Assembly: GCF_024362805.1 (NCBI RefSeq)
Contig: NZ_CP093299.1
Span: forward strand, 4,186,001 to 4,250,000
Source of the DNA: Salipaludibacillus sp. LMS25
Lineage (GTDB): Bacteria > Bacillota > Bacilli > Bacillales > Salisediminibacteriaceae
Reading direction: 5' to 3'
Length of the DNA stretch: 64,000 bases
Below, piece by piece: positions 28,135 through 36,522 of the stretch; position 1 is the stretch's first letter, and each line of letters begins with the position of its first letter. The position numbers and the translations under genes were made by a program. Below the pieces are notes generated by a model. The model did no database searches, was not told where the DNA came from, and was given only the letters and a program-made list of their open reading frames with translations.

Positions 28135-29250
28135 ATGAATTTACGATATTTATTAAGCATAGGTCTATTTATTATTCTTTATACAGGCTTAACAGCTTAC
28201 ATAGGCTGGCATTTATATTACTGGCTACACGTTGTATTTAGTATAAATCATCCACTTATTTTCACTGCCCTGTTAATAGGTGTTGCTTATGCTTATATAT
28301 TTGGTCAGGTATTTTCTAGTCCCCTTTTCAAAAAAATTGGGGCACTATGGCTCGCTGTTTTTCAATTTGGCCTTTTTGTATTGCCATTTGCTAATATAAC
28401 TTATTGGCTGCTTGGACTCTTTATTGAAGAAGTAACTCGCACCCATATTGTTGTCATCGGGGGAATTGTTTGGGTTCTATTTGCTATTTACATAGGTGTA
28501 GGCCTATATTTAGCATACAGTCCAGTCATTCGATCACATGAAATTAACCTTGCGAAAACAACGTCCTATAAGTCATCATTAAAGATTGTGATGGCGTCAG
28601 ATATGCATTTTGGCAGCTTATCGGGAAGAAAACATGCGGCTAGACTCGTGAAAGAAATAAATAACCTCGATGCGGACATTATTTTATTAGCCGGTGATAT
28701 CGTGGATGATGATCCTGCCCAGTTTAAAGAGAAAAAAATTGATGGACTGTTAGCCAATTTGCATGCTGTATATGGCAAATATGCGGTCACAGGAAACCAT
28801 GACTATTACGGAGGAAAGATTGAAGAATTAGCAGTAATGCTTGATGAAGTAGGCATTCATCTCCTTCAAGACGACGTTGTGGAGCCAAATGAAATGATAA
28901 CTATCATAGGAAGGAAAGATAAAACGGATAAAAATCGGAAATCTGCGAGCGCATTAATGGACCCACTTGATAAAAGTAGAATGCTTATCATGATGGATCA
29001 TCAGCCGACAGATCTCGATGCCATTATGGACGCTCAAACAGATATGGTTTTTAGTGGACATACCCATCGCGGCCAAATATTCCCTTACCATTTAATTACC
29101 GCCAAATTATTTGAAGTTGATTGGGGATATAAACAAAAAGGTCGGCTACACGTATTTGTTTCATCAGGCTTTGGCTTTTGGGGACCTCCCATTCGCCTTG
29201 GCAGCCGTTCTGAAATTTTAAGTGTGCACGTCCATTTTAATGAATGTTAA
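28135..29250 (+). CDS. membrane-anchored metallophosphoesterase (YkuE/YaeI-like)
   Basis: 371 residues. Four hydrophobic segments occupy about residues 3-135; the rest is a calcineurin-like phosphoesterase with the metal motifs S-D-M-H-F-G (about 151), A-G-D-I-V-D-D (about 180), T-G-N-H-D-Y-Y-G-G (about 219) and F-S-G-H-T-H-R-G-Q (about 305). The family binds two metals; reported substrates for relatives include UDP-sugars, cyclic nucleotides and lipid-linked compounds, so specificity is open. Start ATG 28135 has only a weak ribosome binding site. It converges on and overlaps the stop of a decayed topB. Confidence 0.88.
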   Translation: MNLRYLLSIGLFIILYTGLTAYIGWHLYYWLHVVFSINHPLIFTALLIGVAYAYIFGQVFSSPLFKKIGALWLAVFQFGLFVLPFANITYWLLGLFIEEVTRTHIVVIGGIVWVLFAIYIGVGLYLAYSPVIRSHEINLAKTTSYKSSLKIVMASDMHFGSLSGRKHAARLVKEINNLDADIILLAGDIVDDDPAQFKEKKIDGLLANLHAVYGKYAVTGNHDYYGGKIEELAVMLDEVGIHLLQDDVVEPNEMITIIGRKDKTDKNRKSASALMDPLDKSRMLIMMDHQPTDLDAIMDAQTDMVFSGHTHRGQIFPYHLITAKLFEVDWGYKQKGRLHVFVSSGFGFWGPPIRLGSRSEILSVHVHFNEC

Positions 29251-29885
29251 GTTTCGTTTTCTCCAAAAGAAAAACTCATTTTATTCTCACTTGCTTCCCA
29301 TCTCAACGCGGCGTTAAATGTTTTTCTATTCTTTTGTTGAAAGCCTTCAATTACTGGTGTACTTCCATCAGATAGCAATGCTTGAATATGGGCTAATGTC
29401 AGGGGACGACCAAGAACGCGTTTTGAGACAGTAAACGAACATGCGTATTTTTGTAGTTAGATTTATTTTTAGAGAATCGCTGTATTTCATTAAGAACCTC
29501 TTTATTAAAGGCCACGTTGAAGAACGTTTTTTTGCTTCGCTTATTAGTGCCGTAATCAGCTTTTTCGCCTGGAGAGTATGCTGCTATTAAACGTTCAATA
29601 ATCATCGTATAAACACGGCCTCTTCTGTAGAAAGGCGAGCAGGATCTATTACTTGATCGGTTGGGATGATAGCGTGATGATCGGTTACTTTACTAGGATT
29701 TACGTAACGCTTTGATAACATTTTTGTCTCTCGTTCTAACAGAAAAAATGGTGTGAATTTAGATAACGCACTTATTTTTAGAAGAATGGTTGGAAATTCC
29801 CCTGCCTCCTCTTTTGTTACGGAAGCGGCATCTGTTCTTTATCTAAAAAAGAATGGACATAAACAAGGTTTAGAAGTACTTAATC
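29247..29885 (-). pseudogene. topB: decayed 3' portion of a DNA topoisomerase III gene
   Basis: Minus-strand coding traces in successive frames match topoisomerase III: from about 29838 R-T-D then E-E-A-G-E-F-P-T-I-L, S-K-R-Y-V-N-P-S-K-V-T-D-H-H-A-I-I-P-T-D (around 29690) and S-T-E-E-A-V; after a frameshift near 29606, M-I-I-E-R-L-I-A-A-Y-S-P-G; finally, beyond a break near 29400, L-T-L-A-H-I-Q-A-L-L-S-D-G-S-T-P-V-I-E-G-F, a typical C-terminal topo III repeat. Much of the middle is missing. The preserved part starts at the active-site region (Y-P-R-T-D), whose Tyr is lost. Its stop overlaps that of the metallophosphoesterase gene. Confidence 0.85.
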
Positions 29886-30028
29886 TATAAGCAAAAGGCA
29901 AAACATGCTATAAAGGTAGGTGGACATATTTATTATACATGAAGCTGATTTTTAGTTTATTCTATGTTAATAACATAAATTAAAATTTATAGTACCAGTA
30001 TATTACTGTTAATACAGGAGAACAACTA

Positions 30029-32197
30029 ATGAAACTAGTAATTGCAGAAAAACCAGATCAGGCAGCTAAGCTGGCAGCTCCCTTTTCCTTTATAAAAAAA
30101 ACAGGTTATTTTGAAGTTAAACCTAATACTTATTTTCCAAATGGGGCGTTAATCACTTGGGCTATAGGACACCTATGTGAACTGAAACCACCTGAAGAAT
30201 ATAATCCAGCCTGGAAAAAATGGTCTTTAGATACATTACCAATCATTCCAGATAGATTTGAATATAGAGTAACAAAAACAAAAATTAAACAGTTTAATAT
30301 CATTAGGAATCTATTAGAACGAACAGATATTAAGGAGATCATTATTGGTGGGGATGCAGGGCGTGAAGGTGAGTTAATCATACGTACCATCATAAGGGTT
30401 TGTGGTGTAAATAAACCTATGAAACGTCTTTGGATATCTTCCTTAACGGAAGGTGCAGTAAAGAAGGGATTTGCAAATTTACTTACAGAAGAAGAAACAC
30501 GTGATATCTATTATGAAGCATTAAGTCGGTCTTGTGCAGATTGGTTAATAGGTATTAATTTATCGAGAATATATACCATTCTTCTAAAAGAAAAGGGATT
30601 AAAAGACGTCTTTTCCATTGGACGGGTTCAGACCCCTACCCTAGCATTAATTGTCAAAAGAGAGCACGATATTGCTAACTTTAAATCAGAACCCTTTTGG
30701 GAAGTGGAAGCAAACCTTAACTTCAACGGTGAAACAATAAAAGGCAAATGGCACAAGAACAATGTGACAAGAATTTTGGAGGAGAAGCAGGCAATTGCCA
30801 TTGCTGATTTTTGTAAAAATAAAGATGTAAGAATTACGAACATAAAAAAAGAAAGAAAAGAGTATCAACCACCATTACTGTTTAACCTTTCAGCCCTTCA
30901 GGCAACCGCAAATAAAACGTTGAAGTTTTCACCACAGATAACACTAGACGTATTGCAAAAACTTTATCTGAAAGGGGCCATTTCTTACCCACGGTCAGAT
31001 TCGCAATTTTTAACACATGAGGAAGCAAAAGGACTTCCAAGCATTTTATATCAGTTAAGCAGAATTAAGCAATATGAGGATCTTTTGCCCCCTCCCTGTT
31101 CTTCAATTATTAATAATAAAAGGTATGTAAATGAGAAAAAGGTAACTGATCATCACGCCATCATTGTGACAGAACAACTACCAGATATTTCGAAGTTGAC
31201 TTCAGATGAGGAAAAAATATACGACCTTATTGTACGGCAAGTAATTGCTGCTCATTATAACAATGCGGTCTTTAATTACACAACGATACATTCCTTCGTT
31301 GACAACCGGGCAGAGTTCATTACGAAAGGGAAAGAACAAATTGAGGATGGCTGGAGGAAAGTCATTTATTCTTTCAAAGAAGATGCAGACGAAGGGCAAA
31401 ACCTTCCTAGCTTACAAGAGGGGGAACTGGGGCAGGTAACTAAGGTTGATCTTAAAAAAGGCGAAACTCAGCCACCTAAAAGATACACAGAGGGGAATTT
31501 AATCACCTTAATGAAAACAGCTGGAAAGCATTTGGATGATACAGAGTTAGAAAAAGTTTTAGCTAAAACCGAAGGGTTAGGAACTGAGGCAACAAGAGCC
31601 GGTATTATTAACCTTTTAAAGGACCGAAATTATATCGAAGTCAATAAAAACCAAGTATTTGCAACCCCTAAAGGACTGCTACTCATAGAAGCATTAGGAG
31701 AAAGTATTTTGGCCTCTCCTAGCATGACGGGAAAATGGGAACAAAGACTATCGGAAATTGGTGAAGGAAAAGCTTCCCCAAAAAATTTTCTAGAACAAGT
31801 AAAAAAATTATCACAAAAGTTAATGGTAGATGCCAAAGAACAAAAAGTTCATTGGTCTTTCGAGAATATCCAAACTGAGAAGATTGGTTCTAATCCCCAA
31901 AATAAAAGGTATAAAAAGAACGAGAAAACAGTACTTGGAAAATGTAGAATGTGTAGTGGTAATATACTGGACTTTGGAAAGTTTTATGGATGTACAAACT
32001 ATAAAGTTTCTAACTGTAAGTTTTCTATTTCAAAGAAAATACTCGGTAAAACCATTTCACAGGCAAACATGAAAAAGCTTTTAAAAACTGGGGAATCTAA
32101 TTTAATTAAAGGCTTTAAAAAAGGTGAAAAAGGTTTTGATGCGATCCTTCTTTGGGATGAAAAGGAGAAAAAAATAGAATTTAAATTTAACAAGTAA
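30029..32197 (+). CDS. topB: DNA topoisomerase III
   Basis: Type IA topoisomerase that resolves single-stranded junctions. 722 residues (B. subtilis TopB 727). It opens with the Toprim strand M-K-L-V-I-A-E-K-P-D; the metal motif is G-D-A-G-R-E-G-E-L (about 109-117); S-I-G-R-V-Q-T-P-T (about 195-204) follows; the catalytic tyrosine is Y320 in I-S-Y-P-R-S-D-S, where most relatives have R-T-D. A C-terminal four-cysteine C-x-x-C...C-x-x-x-x-x-x-C zinc-type module (C-R-M-C-S-G, about residues 641-660) is present. GGAGAAC lies before the ATG. It is divergent in sequence from the topB remnant next door and is followed by transposase scraps, so it may be an acquired replacement. Confidence 0.92.
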   Translation: MKLVIAEKPDQAAKLAAPFSFIKKTGYFEVKPNTYFPNGALITWAIGHLCELKPPEEYNPAWKKWSLDTLPIIPDRFEYRVTKTKIKQFNIIRNLLERTDIKEIIIGGDAGREGELIIRTIIRVCGVNKPMKRLWISSLTEGAVKKGFANLLTEEETRDIYYEALSRSCADWLIGINLSRIYTILLKEKGLKDVFSIGRVQTPTLALIVKREHDIANFKSEPFWEVEANLNFNGETIKGKWHKNNVTRILEEKQAIAIADFCKNKDVRITNIKKERKEYQPPLLFNLSALQATANKTLKFSPQITLDVLQKLYLKGAISYPRSDSQFLTHEEAKGLPSILYQLSRIKQYEDLLPPPCSSIINNKRYVNEKKVTDHHAIIVTEQLPDISKLTSDEEKIYDLIVRQVIAAHYNNAVFNYTTIHSFVDNRAEFITKGKEQIEDGWRKVIYSFKEDADEGQNLPSLQEGELGQVTKVDLKKGETQPPKRYTEGNLITLMKTAGKHLDDTELEKVLAKTEGLGTEATRAGIINLLKDRNYIEVNKNQVFATPKGLLLIEALGESILASPSMTGKWEQRLSEIGEGKASPKNFLEQVKKLSQKLMVDAKEQKVHWSFENIQTEKIGSNPQNKRYKKNEKTVLGKCRMCSGNILDFGKFYGCTNYKVSNCKFSISKKILGKTISQANMKKLLKTGESNLIKGFKKGEKGFDAILLWDEKEKKIEFKFNK

Positions 32198-32205
32198 AGA
32201 TTTAT

Positions 32206-32550
32206 GTGTGGACAAGGCACTTTCACCATGTCGAACAGCTCTATGATTATGGAAGTGCCATTCGTAAGATTATGTACACCACTAACGCCGTAGAGAGCAT
32301 CCACTCCAGCTTCAGAAAAGTCACAAAAAAAGGCGCATTCCCAAACGAGAACGCTCTCCTGAAAGTCTTGTTTTTACGTACAAAAGAACGTGAGAAAAAA
32401 TGGGACGGTGGCCACATTCAAAACTGGTCCATGGTCATGAATCAACTACTCACCCATGATAAATTAGAGAGTAGGGTTTTAAACTTACACACTTTACTTG
32501 ACAAGCCCCTTCTATTTCTAAAGATGCTGTCGATTCTTGATTATGTTTAG
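32206..32550 (+). pseudogene. C-terminal fragment of an IS256-family transposase
   Basis: The 114-codon frame begins abruptly 8 bases after the topB stop and carries the C-terminal end of IS256-type (MULE/IS256) transposases: I-R-K-I-M-Y-T-T-N-A-V-E-S-I-H-S-S-F-R-K-V-T, then F-P-N-E-N-A-L-L-K-V-L-F-L-R. The last catalytic Glu of the DDE triad falls in N-A-V-E-S. The N-terminal two thirds are absent and no terminal inverted repeat was found, so this is a dead relic. Confidence 0.88.
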
Positions 32551-32584
32551 TCATTTCTATTAAATTACTTTTTACCCCAATTCT

Positions 32585-32813
32585 TTTTCACATACTAAGA
32601 TTCATGCTTTCTATCATCACTTTTTCATAATAAGCCACCTCATTTGAAAGTTTACTTTTTTCTTTTTTAGTTTTTCAACTTTGATGGCTAGATCATCTCC
32701 GATACAGAAAAATAGTCTTCATTTTTGTTTTCATCCTTTTTAATTAGCTGTTCTATTAGTACAATATCTGATAAAGGTATACTATATCCTGAACGTATTG
32801 AAAGATTAATTTC
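32585..32813 (-). pseudogene. possible decayed MerR-like or coiled-coil gene remnant
   Basis: On the minus strand an open stretch without start reads I-R-S-G-Y-S-I-P-L-S-D-I-V-L-I-E-Q-L-I-K-K-D-E-N, stops at 32688, and seems to continue in another frame as K-V-E-K-L-K-K with a coiled-coil flavour toward 32590. This could be the wreck of a small regulator. Identification is weak. Confidence 0.3.
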
Positions 32814-33004
32814 ATGGTGTTATAAAAAGAGAACTTATCTTTCATGAAACTTATAAGACAAGACATCATGCAAAAAAGAGTATCTTTGACTATATCGTGA
32901 GTTTTTATAATTACAAACGCATTCATTCAACGAATGGTTATCTGTCGCCAATGGCTTACGAAAAAAAGTATCACGAACACTCAAAAACACGTCACGCAGT
33001 GTAG
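32810..33004 (+). pseudogene. C-terminal fragment of an IS3-family OrfB transposase
   Basis: Only the last 60 or so codons remain: H-H-A-K-K-S-I-F-D-Y-I-V-S-F-Y-N-Y-K-R-I-H-S-T-N-G-Y-L-S-P-M-A-Y-E, the classical end of IS3/IS150 integrase-core proteins, closing at TAG 33002. There is no start and an in-frame stop precedes it. A perfect inverted repeat follows 9 bases later. Confidence 0.88.
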
Positions 33005-33013
33005 ACCATCTAA

Positions 33014-33059
33014 CCTCTCTGTCAGTGTAAGGGTCTCGTCCCTTACACTGACAGAGAGG
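33014..33059. repeat. perfect 20-bp inverted repeat with 6-base loop
   Basis: Arms 33014-33033 and 33040-33059 are exact complements (CCTCTCTGTCAGTGTAAGGG and its reverse). No T-run follows. It immediately trails the IS3 OrfB fragment, so it may be a post-orfB hairpin or a terminal structure of that element. Confidence 0.9.
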
Positions 33060-33215
33060 ACAGCAAGTAGAGCGCGGTAGGGAACAAACACATCTCCCTA
33101 TTCTCTGTGTCCATTTTCTTGACATAATTCACAATTAATATATTGTAGTGAAGAGAGATGACTAGTTGGTGCATTCTATGTTTTTGAGAAAATTCATGAA
33201 AGTATGGGTATATTT

Positions 33216-34409
33216 ATGGATATAAAAAAATTATGGAATTTAAGGGTTCAGGAATTTTATGGAAAAATATTCAGGTACTATTCAATAATTGGTGCGAATG
33301 TTGTTTATTTTTTTCTGGTCATTGGTAGTATCTTTATTTATTATTTTAATTTATTTCTTCAGTGGATACCTCCTCAGATATCTGTTGAAGTAATTTTATC
33401 CCTATTTATAACTTTCTTTTTAATGAGAATAAACATTCGTACATTTGTTAAAAGGGCAGATATATTATTTTTGTTGGCATTAGAAGTGAAATTAAAGTCA
33501 TATTTTATTAAATCACTTGTATATAGCTTTGTTATCGATGTTATTAAATTGCTTGCTTTAATTACCGTTTTATTATCCCTATTTTTACACACAACTAATA
33601 TAAATCTTCCCATCTTTATTTTAATAGTGGGGATTGTTTTTTATAATATTTTAATGAAGTGGATTGAACAATGGTTAGAGAACCATGTACAATTTGTTTT
33701 ACATAGGTTAAATAGGGTTTTTTCAATATACTTAATGTGTTATTTTCTGTTTAAAAATGACTGGATTTTTGTGCTTGTTTTAATGAGTATAAATTTAACC
33801 TATTTAATTTATTCTATAGGAAAAAAAAGAACCCTGAATTGGGAGTGGCTAATAGCTGAAGAAGAAAGTGCCTTATTAAGAAACTTTAAATTTATTAATT
33901 TTTTCATCGATGTCCCCAATCTTAAACGTTCTTTTCGAAATAGACGTTTACTCACTATGATTGTAAAAAGGTGTATCCCATATAGTCAGAGTCGTACATT
34001 CGTATATTTGTACTCACACTTGTTTGTAAGATATAATGATTATTTTTACCTTTATCTAAGACTAACTGTAATAGGCATATTTGTTAATTATGTTATGCCA
34101 ACAAGTGACTGGATTTTTACTCTCCTCATTTTATTTGCGACTGGATTTCAAGTAATTCCTTTACAACATGAAATTAAAGAAAGTGTACTACTTTATCCTA
34201 TTTCTAAAGCCCAGGTGAATGATTCTTTCTTAATGTTTGTCTTGGTTATATTATATGCACAATTTTTTATTCTATATATCGTTCAGTTCATTCATACTTC
34301 TACTGCTGAAATATACTATCTAGTAATTGGAAGTTTAGTTGTTTATCTATTTGTATATTTCTTTGTATCAAAGAGAGTCAATGTCTCAGGAAATGCCTTT
34401 AAAGAATAA
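33216..34409 (+). CDS. EcsB-like ABC transporter permease, orphan
   Basis: 397 residues with about eight transmembrane segments. The N-terminal M-D-I-K-K-L-W-N-L-R and the later Y-S-H-L-F-V-R-Y-N-D-Y-F-Y-L-Y-L-R-L and P-L-Q-H-E-I-K resemble EcsB, the membrane partner of the EcsA ATPase (secretion, intramembrane proteolysis and competence in B. subtilis). No EcsA-type ATPase gene is adjacent; the upstream side is occupied by IS debris, suggesting the partner was lost or lies elsewhere. The start could also be ATG 33204; neither has a strong ribosome binding site. Strongly AT-rich codon use fits an accessory gene. Confidence 0.75.
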   Translation: MDIKKLWNLRVQEFYGKIFRYYSIIGANVVYFFLVIGSIFIYYFNLFLQWIPPQISVEVILSLFITFFLMRINIRTFVKRADILFLLALEVKLKSYFIKSLVYSFVIDVIKLLALITVLLSLFLHTTNINLPIFILIVGIVFYNILMKWIEQWLENHVQFVLHRLNRVFSIYLMCYFLFKNDWIFVLVLMSINLTYLIYSIGKKRTLNWEWLIAEEESALLRNFKFINFFIDVPNLKRSFRNRRLLTMIVKRCIPYSQSRTFVYLYSHLFVRYNDYFYLYLRLTVIGIFVNYVMPTSDWIFTLLILFATGFQVIPLQHEIKESVLLYPISKAQVNDSFLMFVLVILYAQFFILYIVQFIHTSTAEIYYLVIGSLVVYLFVYFFVSKRVNVSGNAFKE

Positions 34410-34480
34410 CGTGATATTCAACTAACAGGGGTTTGAGAAAAATAACCGAGGAGCTATTTTGCAACCTTAAATTTCTCTAA

Positions 34481-34986
34481 TCTTCTGTAATCGGTAATGA
34501 TGGTTTCCCCTACCATTATAAAGGAAATGAAGCAAGTTATGTATTTACCGTACAAATGGTCACACTGTATGTACTAACAATGAGTGGGCAACGTTCACTA
34601 TTCATCAATATTTTTAATCCACATACAACTACAGGTCGAGCGATGATAAAAGTTTATCCCACTCTTAAGGGGCAGTAAAACCCCCACTACAAAACTTAAG
34701 AAGGTCGAAAAGTTTAGGTGGGGGATAAACTGCCCCTAAAGGTCCCATAAGTTAAACGAACAATCAGTGGGGGATGAAGGAAAACTCCCACTGATTGAAG
34801 CTTAGCTTTATGCTAGGACTGGAAGTGTAAAAAATTATATAGGAACAAATTATAAAGTGGCTGTATATTCAATAACATCAGGCTTTACAAGTCTAGGGTT
34901 TTTCTGCTCTTCATCAAAACCTACACCTGGACTCTGATATATTGAATGTGCAGGATGCAGACCAAGCGAAAAGCCTACCGATATAA
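34481..34986 (+). pseudogene. gene fragment split by a family-1 repeat
   Basis: Left part (34481-34657) reads N-D-G-F-P-Y-H-Y-K-G-N-E-A-S-Y and ends A-M-I-K-V-Y at the TTTAT border; right part starts at 34812 with A-R-T-G-S-V-K-N-Y-I-G-T-N-Y-K-V-A-V-Y. Deleting bases 34658-34811, which leaves one TTTAT, joins them in frame. The right part continues to TGA 34935; a further frameshift would extend it to 34986 (D-I-L-N-V-Q-D-A-D-Q-A-K-S-L). No start or ribosome binding site remains on the left. Protein family not recognised. Confidence 0.75.
34653..34811 (+). repeat. TTTAT-bounded hairpin element, family 1, copy F (full length), inside a coding fragment
   Basis: 159 bp with TTTAT at 34653-34657 and 34807-34811. 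Nested left hairpin: outer arms GGGGCAGT/ACTGCCCC, inner CCCCCAC/GTGGGGG. Right hairpin: CAATCAGTGGG/CCCACTGATTG, with 14 bases from it to the right end. It interrupts an open frame. Confidence 0.92.
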
Positions 34987-35802
34987 TTTGAGTTTTTTAC
35001 AGAAATGGTACCTAAAAGAAGTTAAAGCTTTTAATTGTAAAAAAATCTATTGTTTTTCCATAAATTATATATAATTATTTTTAGTTCAAAAAAACAGGGC
35101 GGTAATTTTATGAAAAAACTATTAATCTTGTCTTTGTCATTTATTTTTATGTTAGTATTCTTTGGTTTTAATAGTTATTCGGCTCAAGCTAAGGATCCCG
35201 ATGAAGTCACACTTTATGAGCTTCAACAAATTTTACTTGATTACTTCAACAATAATAATATTGACCTAGAAGTCGATTCTGATGAGTACATTGAATATTT
35301 ACTACTTCAACAACTTGAAAATAGTGATGAAACGTTATCAAAATATCCTCAGTATGAACTTTTAGACTATTATATCGGAGAGTATTTATACCAACTAGAG
35401 CAGAATCAAGGTGAAAACAGTCAAATTTCTAATAACATATTAGCCATGACCATTGGTGAATTAAAGGAAGAGATTGAGCTTCGTAATGTGGCTGAAGAAA
35501 AATTTGAACAGGAATTAGAAGATTTAGAACTAAATGAACCTTAAGTCTCACTTATGTCTTCCTACAATAGAACAAAAGTAGCTGAATATGCAAAAAAAAG
35601 TAATCCAAACCATAAACGCTATGATAAAAATTGCACCAACTTTGTTTCACAAGCTGTAAATGCAGGCAGTAAACCTGAGAAAAAACCATCAACTGTTAAA
35701 AACGGCATAACTGATTCCACAACTTATTGGTATAATGTGTATTTGGCAAGTAATAAATGTATGAAATGGCAATTAAAAATGAATGCCACTTGCCGCCTCT
35801 AA

Positions 35803-36522
35803 TTATTGATGTAGTAATGATTCTTTGTAACGAAAGCTGTCTCCGGTAAACACCAGTAAATGAGAGTGGTGAATTAATCGGTCAATGACTGCTTCCGTGA
35901 GGATCGGATCCCCAAAAACATGATTCCATTGACCAAATTGCAGGTTTGTTGTGATGACAATACTACGGTTTTCATAACACATGGAAATGACCTGAAATAA
36001 CAGCTCGGCCCCTTCTTTATTAAGAGGGATGTACCCCAGTTCATCAAGAACCAGGAGATCAAGCTTTTCAATCTGTTTCATAAACTTCGGAAGCGATCCT
36101 TTCTGATTTTCTTCAATCAACTTATTAACTAAAGCTGCCACCGTAAAGAACTTCACACGACTGCCAAAACGATGTATGGCATTTAAGGATATTAACGTTG
36201 CCAAATAGGTTTTGCCAGTGCCGACTCCACCATATAAAATGAGGTTTTCCTTCTCTTTAATAAAGCTGCCATTTAATACAGTTGACCGGTCAATTCCTTG
36301 TGGAATTTGAATGTGTTCCCACTGGAATGGTTGGGTGCCTGTCTTTGGCAACTGGGCCTGGCTGAGTAATAAATTAATTTTACGTTCTTCGCGGTTTTCC
36401 ACTTCTTTTTCAAATAGCTTGAGAAGATATTCTTCGTGTGTATCTGCTTTTATGTCTTTATAGTTCTCTCGAATCCAGCTTAACTTTAGTCGTTTGGCAT
36501 AATTCTCAATCTGCTCATTCAT
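35803..36522 (-). CDS. istB: IS21-family helper ATPase IstB
   Basis: AAA+ ATPase, related to DnaC, that activates the IstA transposase and aids target selection. 239 residues from ATG 36522. Walker A is Y-G-G-V-G-T-G-K-T-Y (about residues 95-104), Walker B L-D-L-L-V-L-D-E-L-G-Y (about 152-162), with sensor-1 I-V-I-T-T-N-L (about 187) and a C-terminal D-R-L-I-H-H box. The start overlaps the last 8 bases of istA, indicating coupling. A longer in-frame opening to 36630 lies wholly inside istA and is not needed. Confidence 0.93.
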   Translation of the reverse strand: MNEQIENYAKRLKLSWIRENYKDIKADTHEEYLLKLFEKEVENREERKINLLLSQAQLPKTGTQPFQWEHIQIPQGIDRSTVLNGSFIKEKENLILYGGVGTGKTYLATLISLNAIHRFGSRVKFFTVAALVNKLIEENQKGSLPKFMKQIEKLDLLVLDELGYIPLNKEGAELLFQVISMCYENRSIVITTNLQFGQWNHVFGDPILTEAVIDRLIHHSHLLVFTGDSFRYKESLLHQ

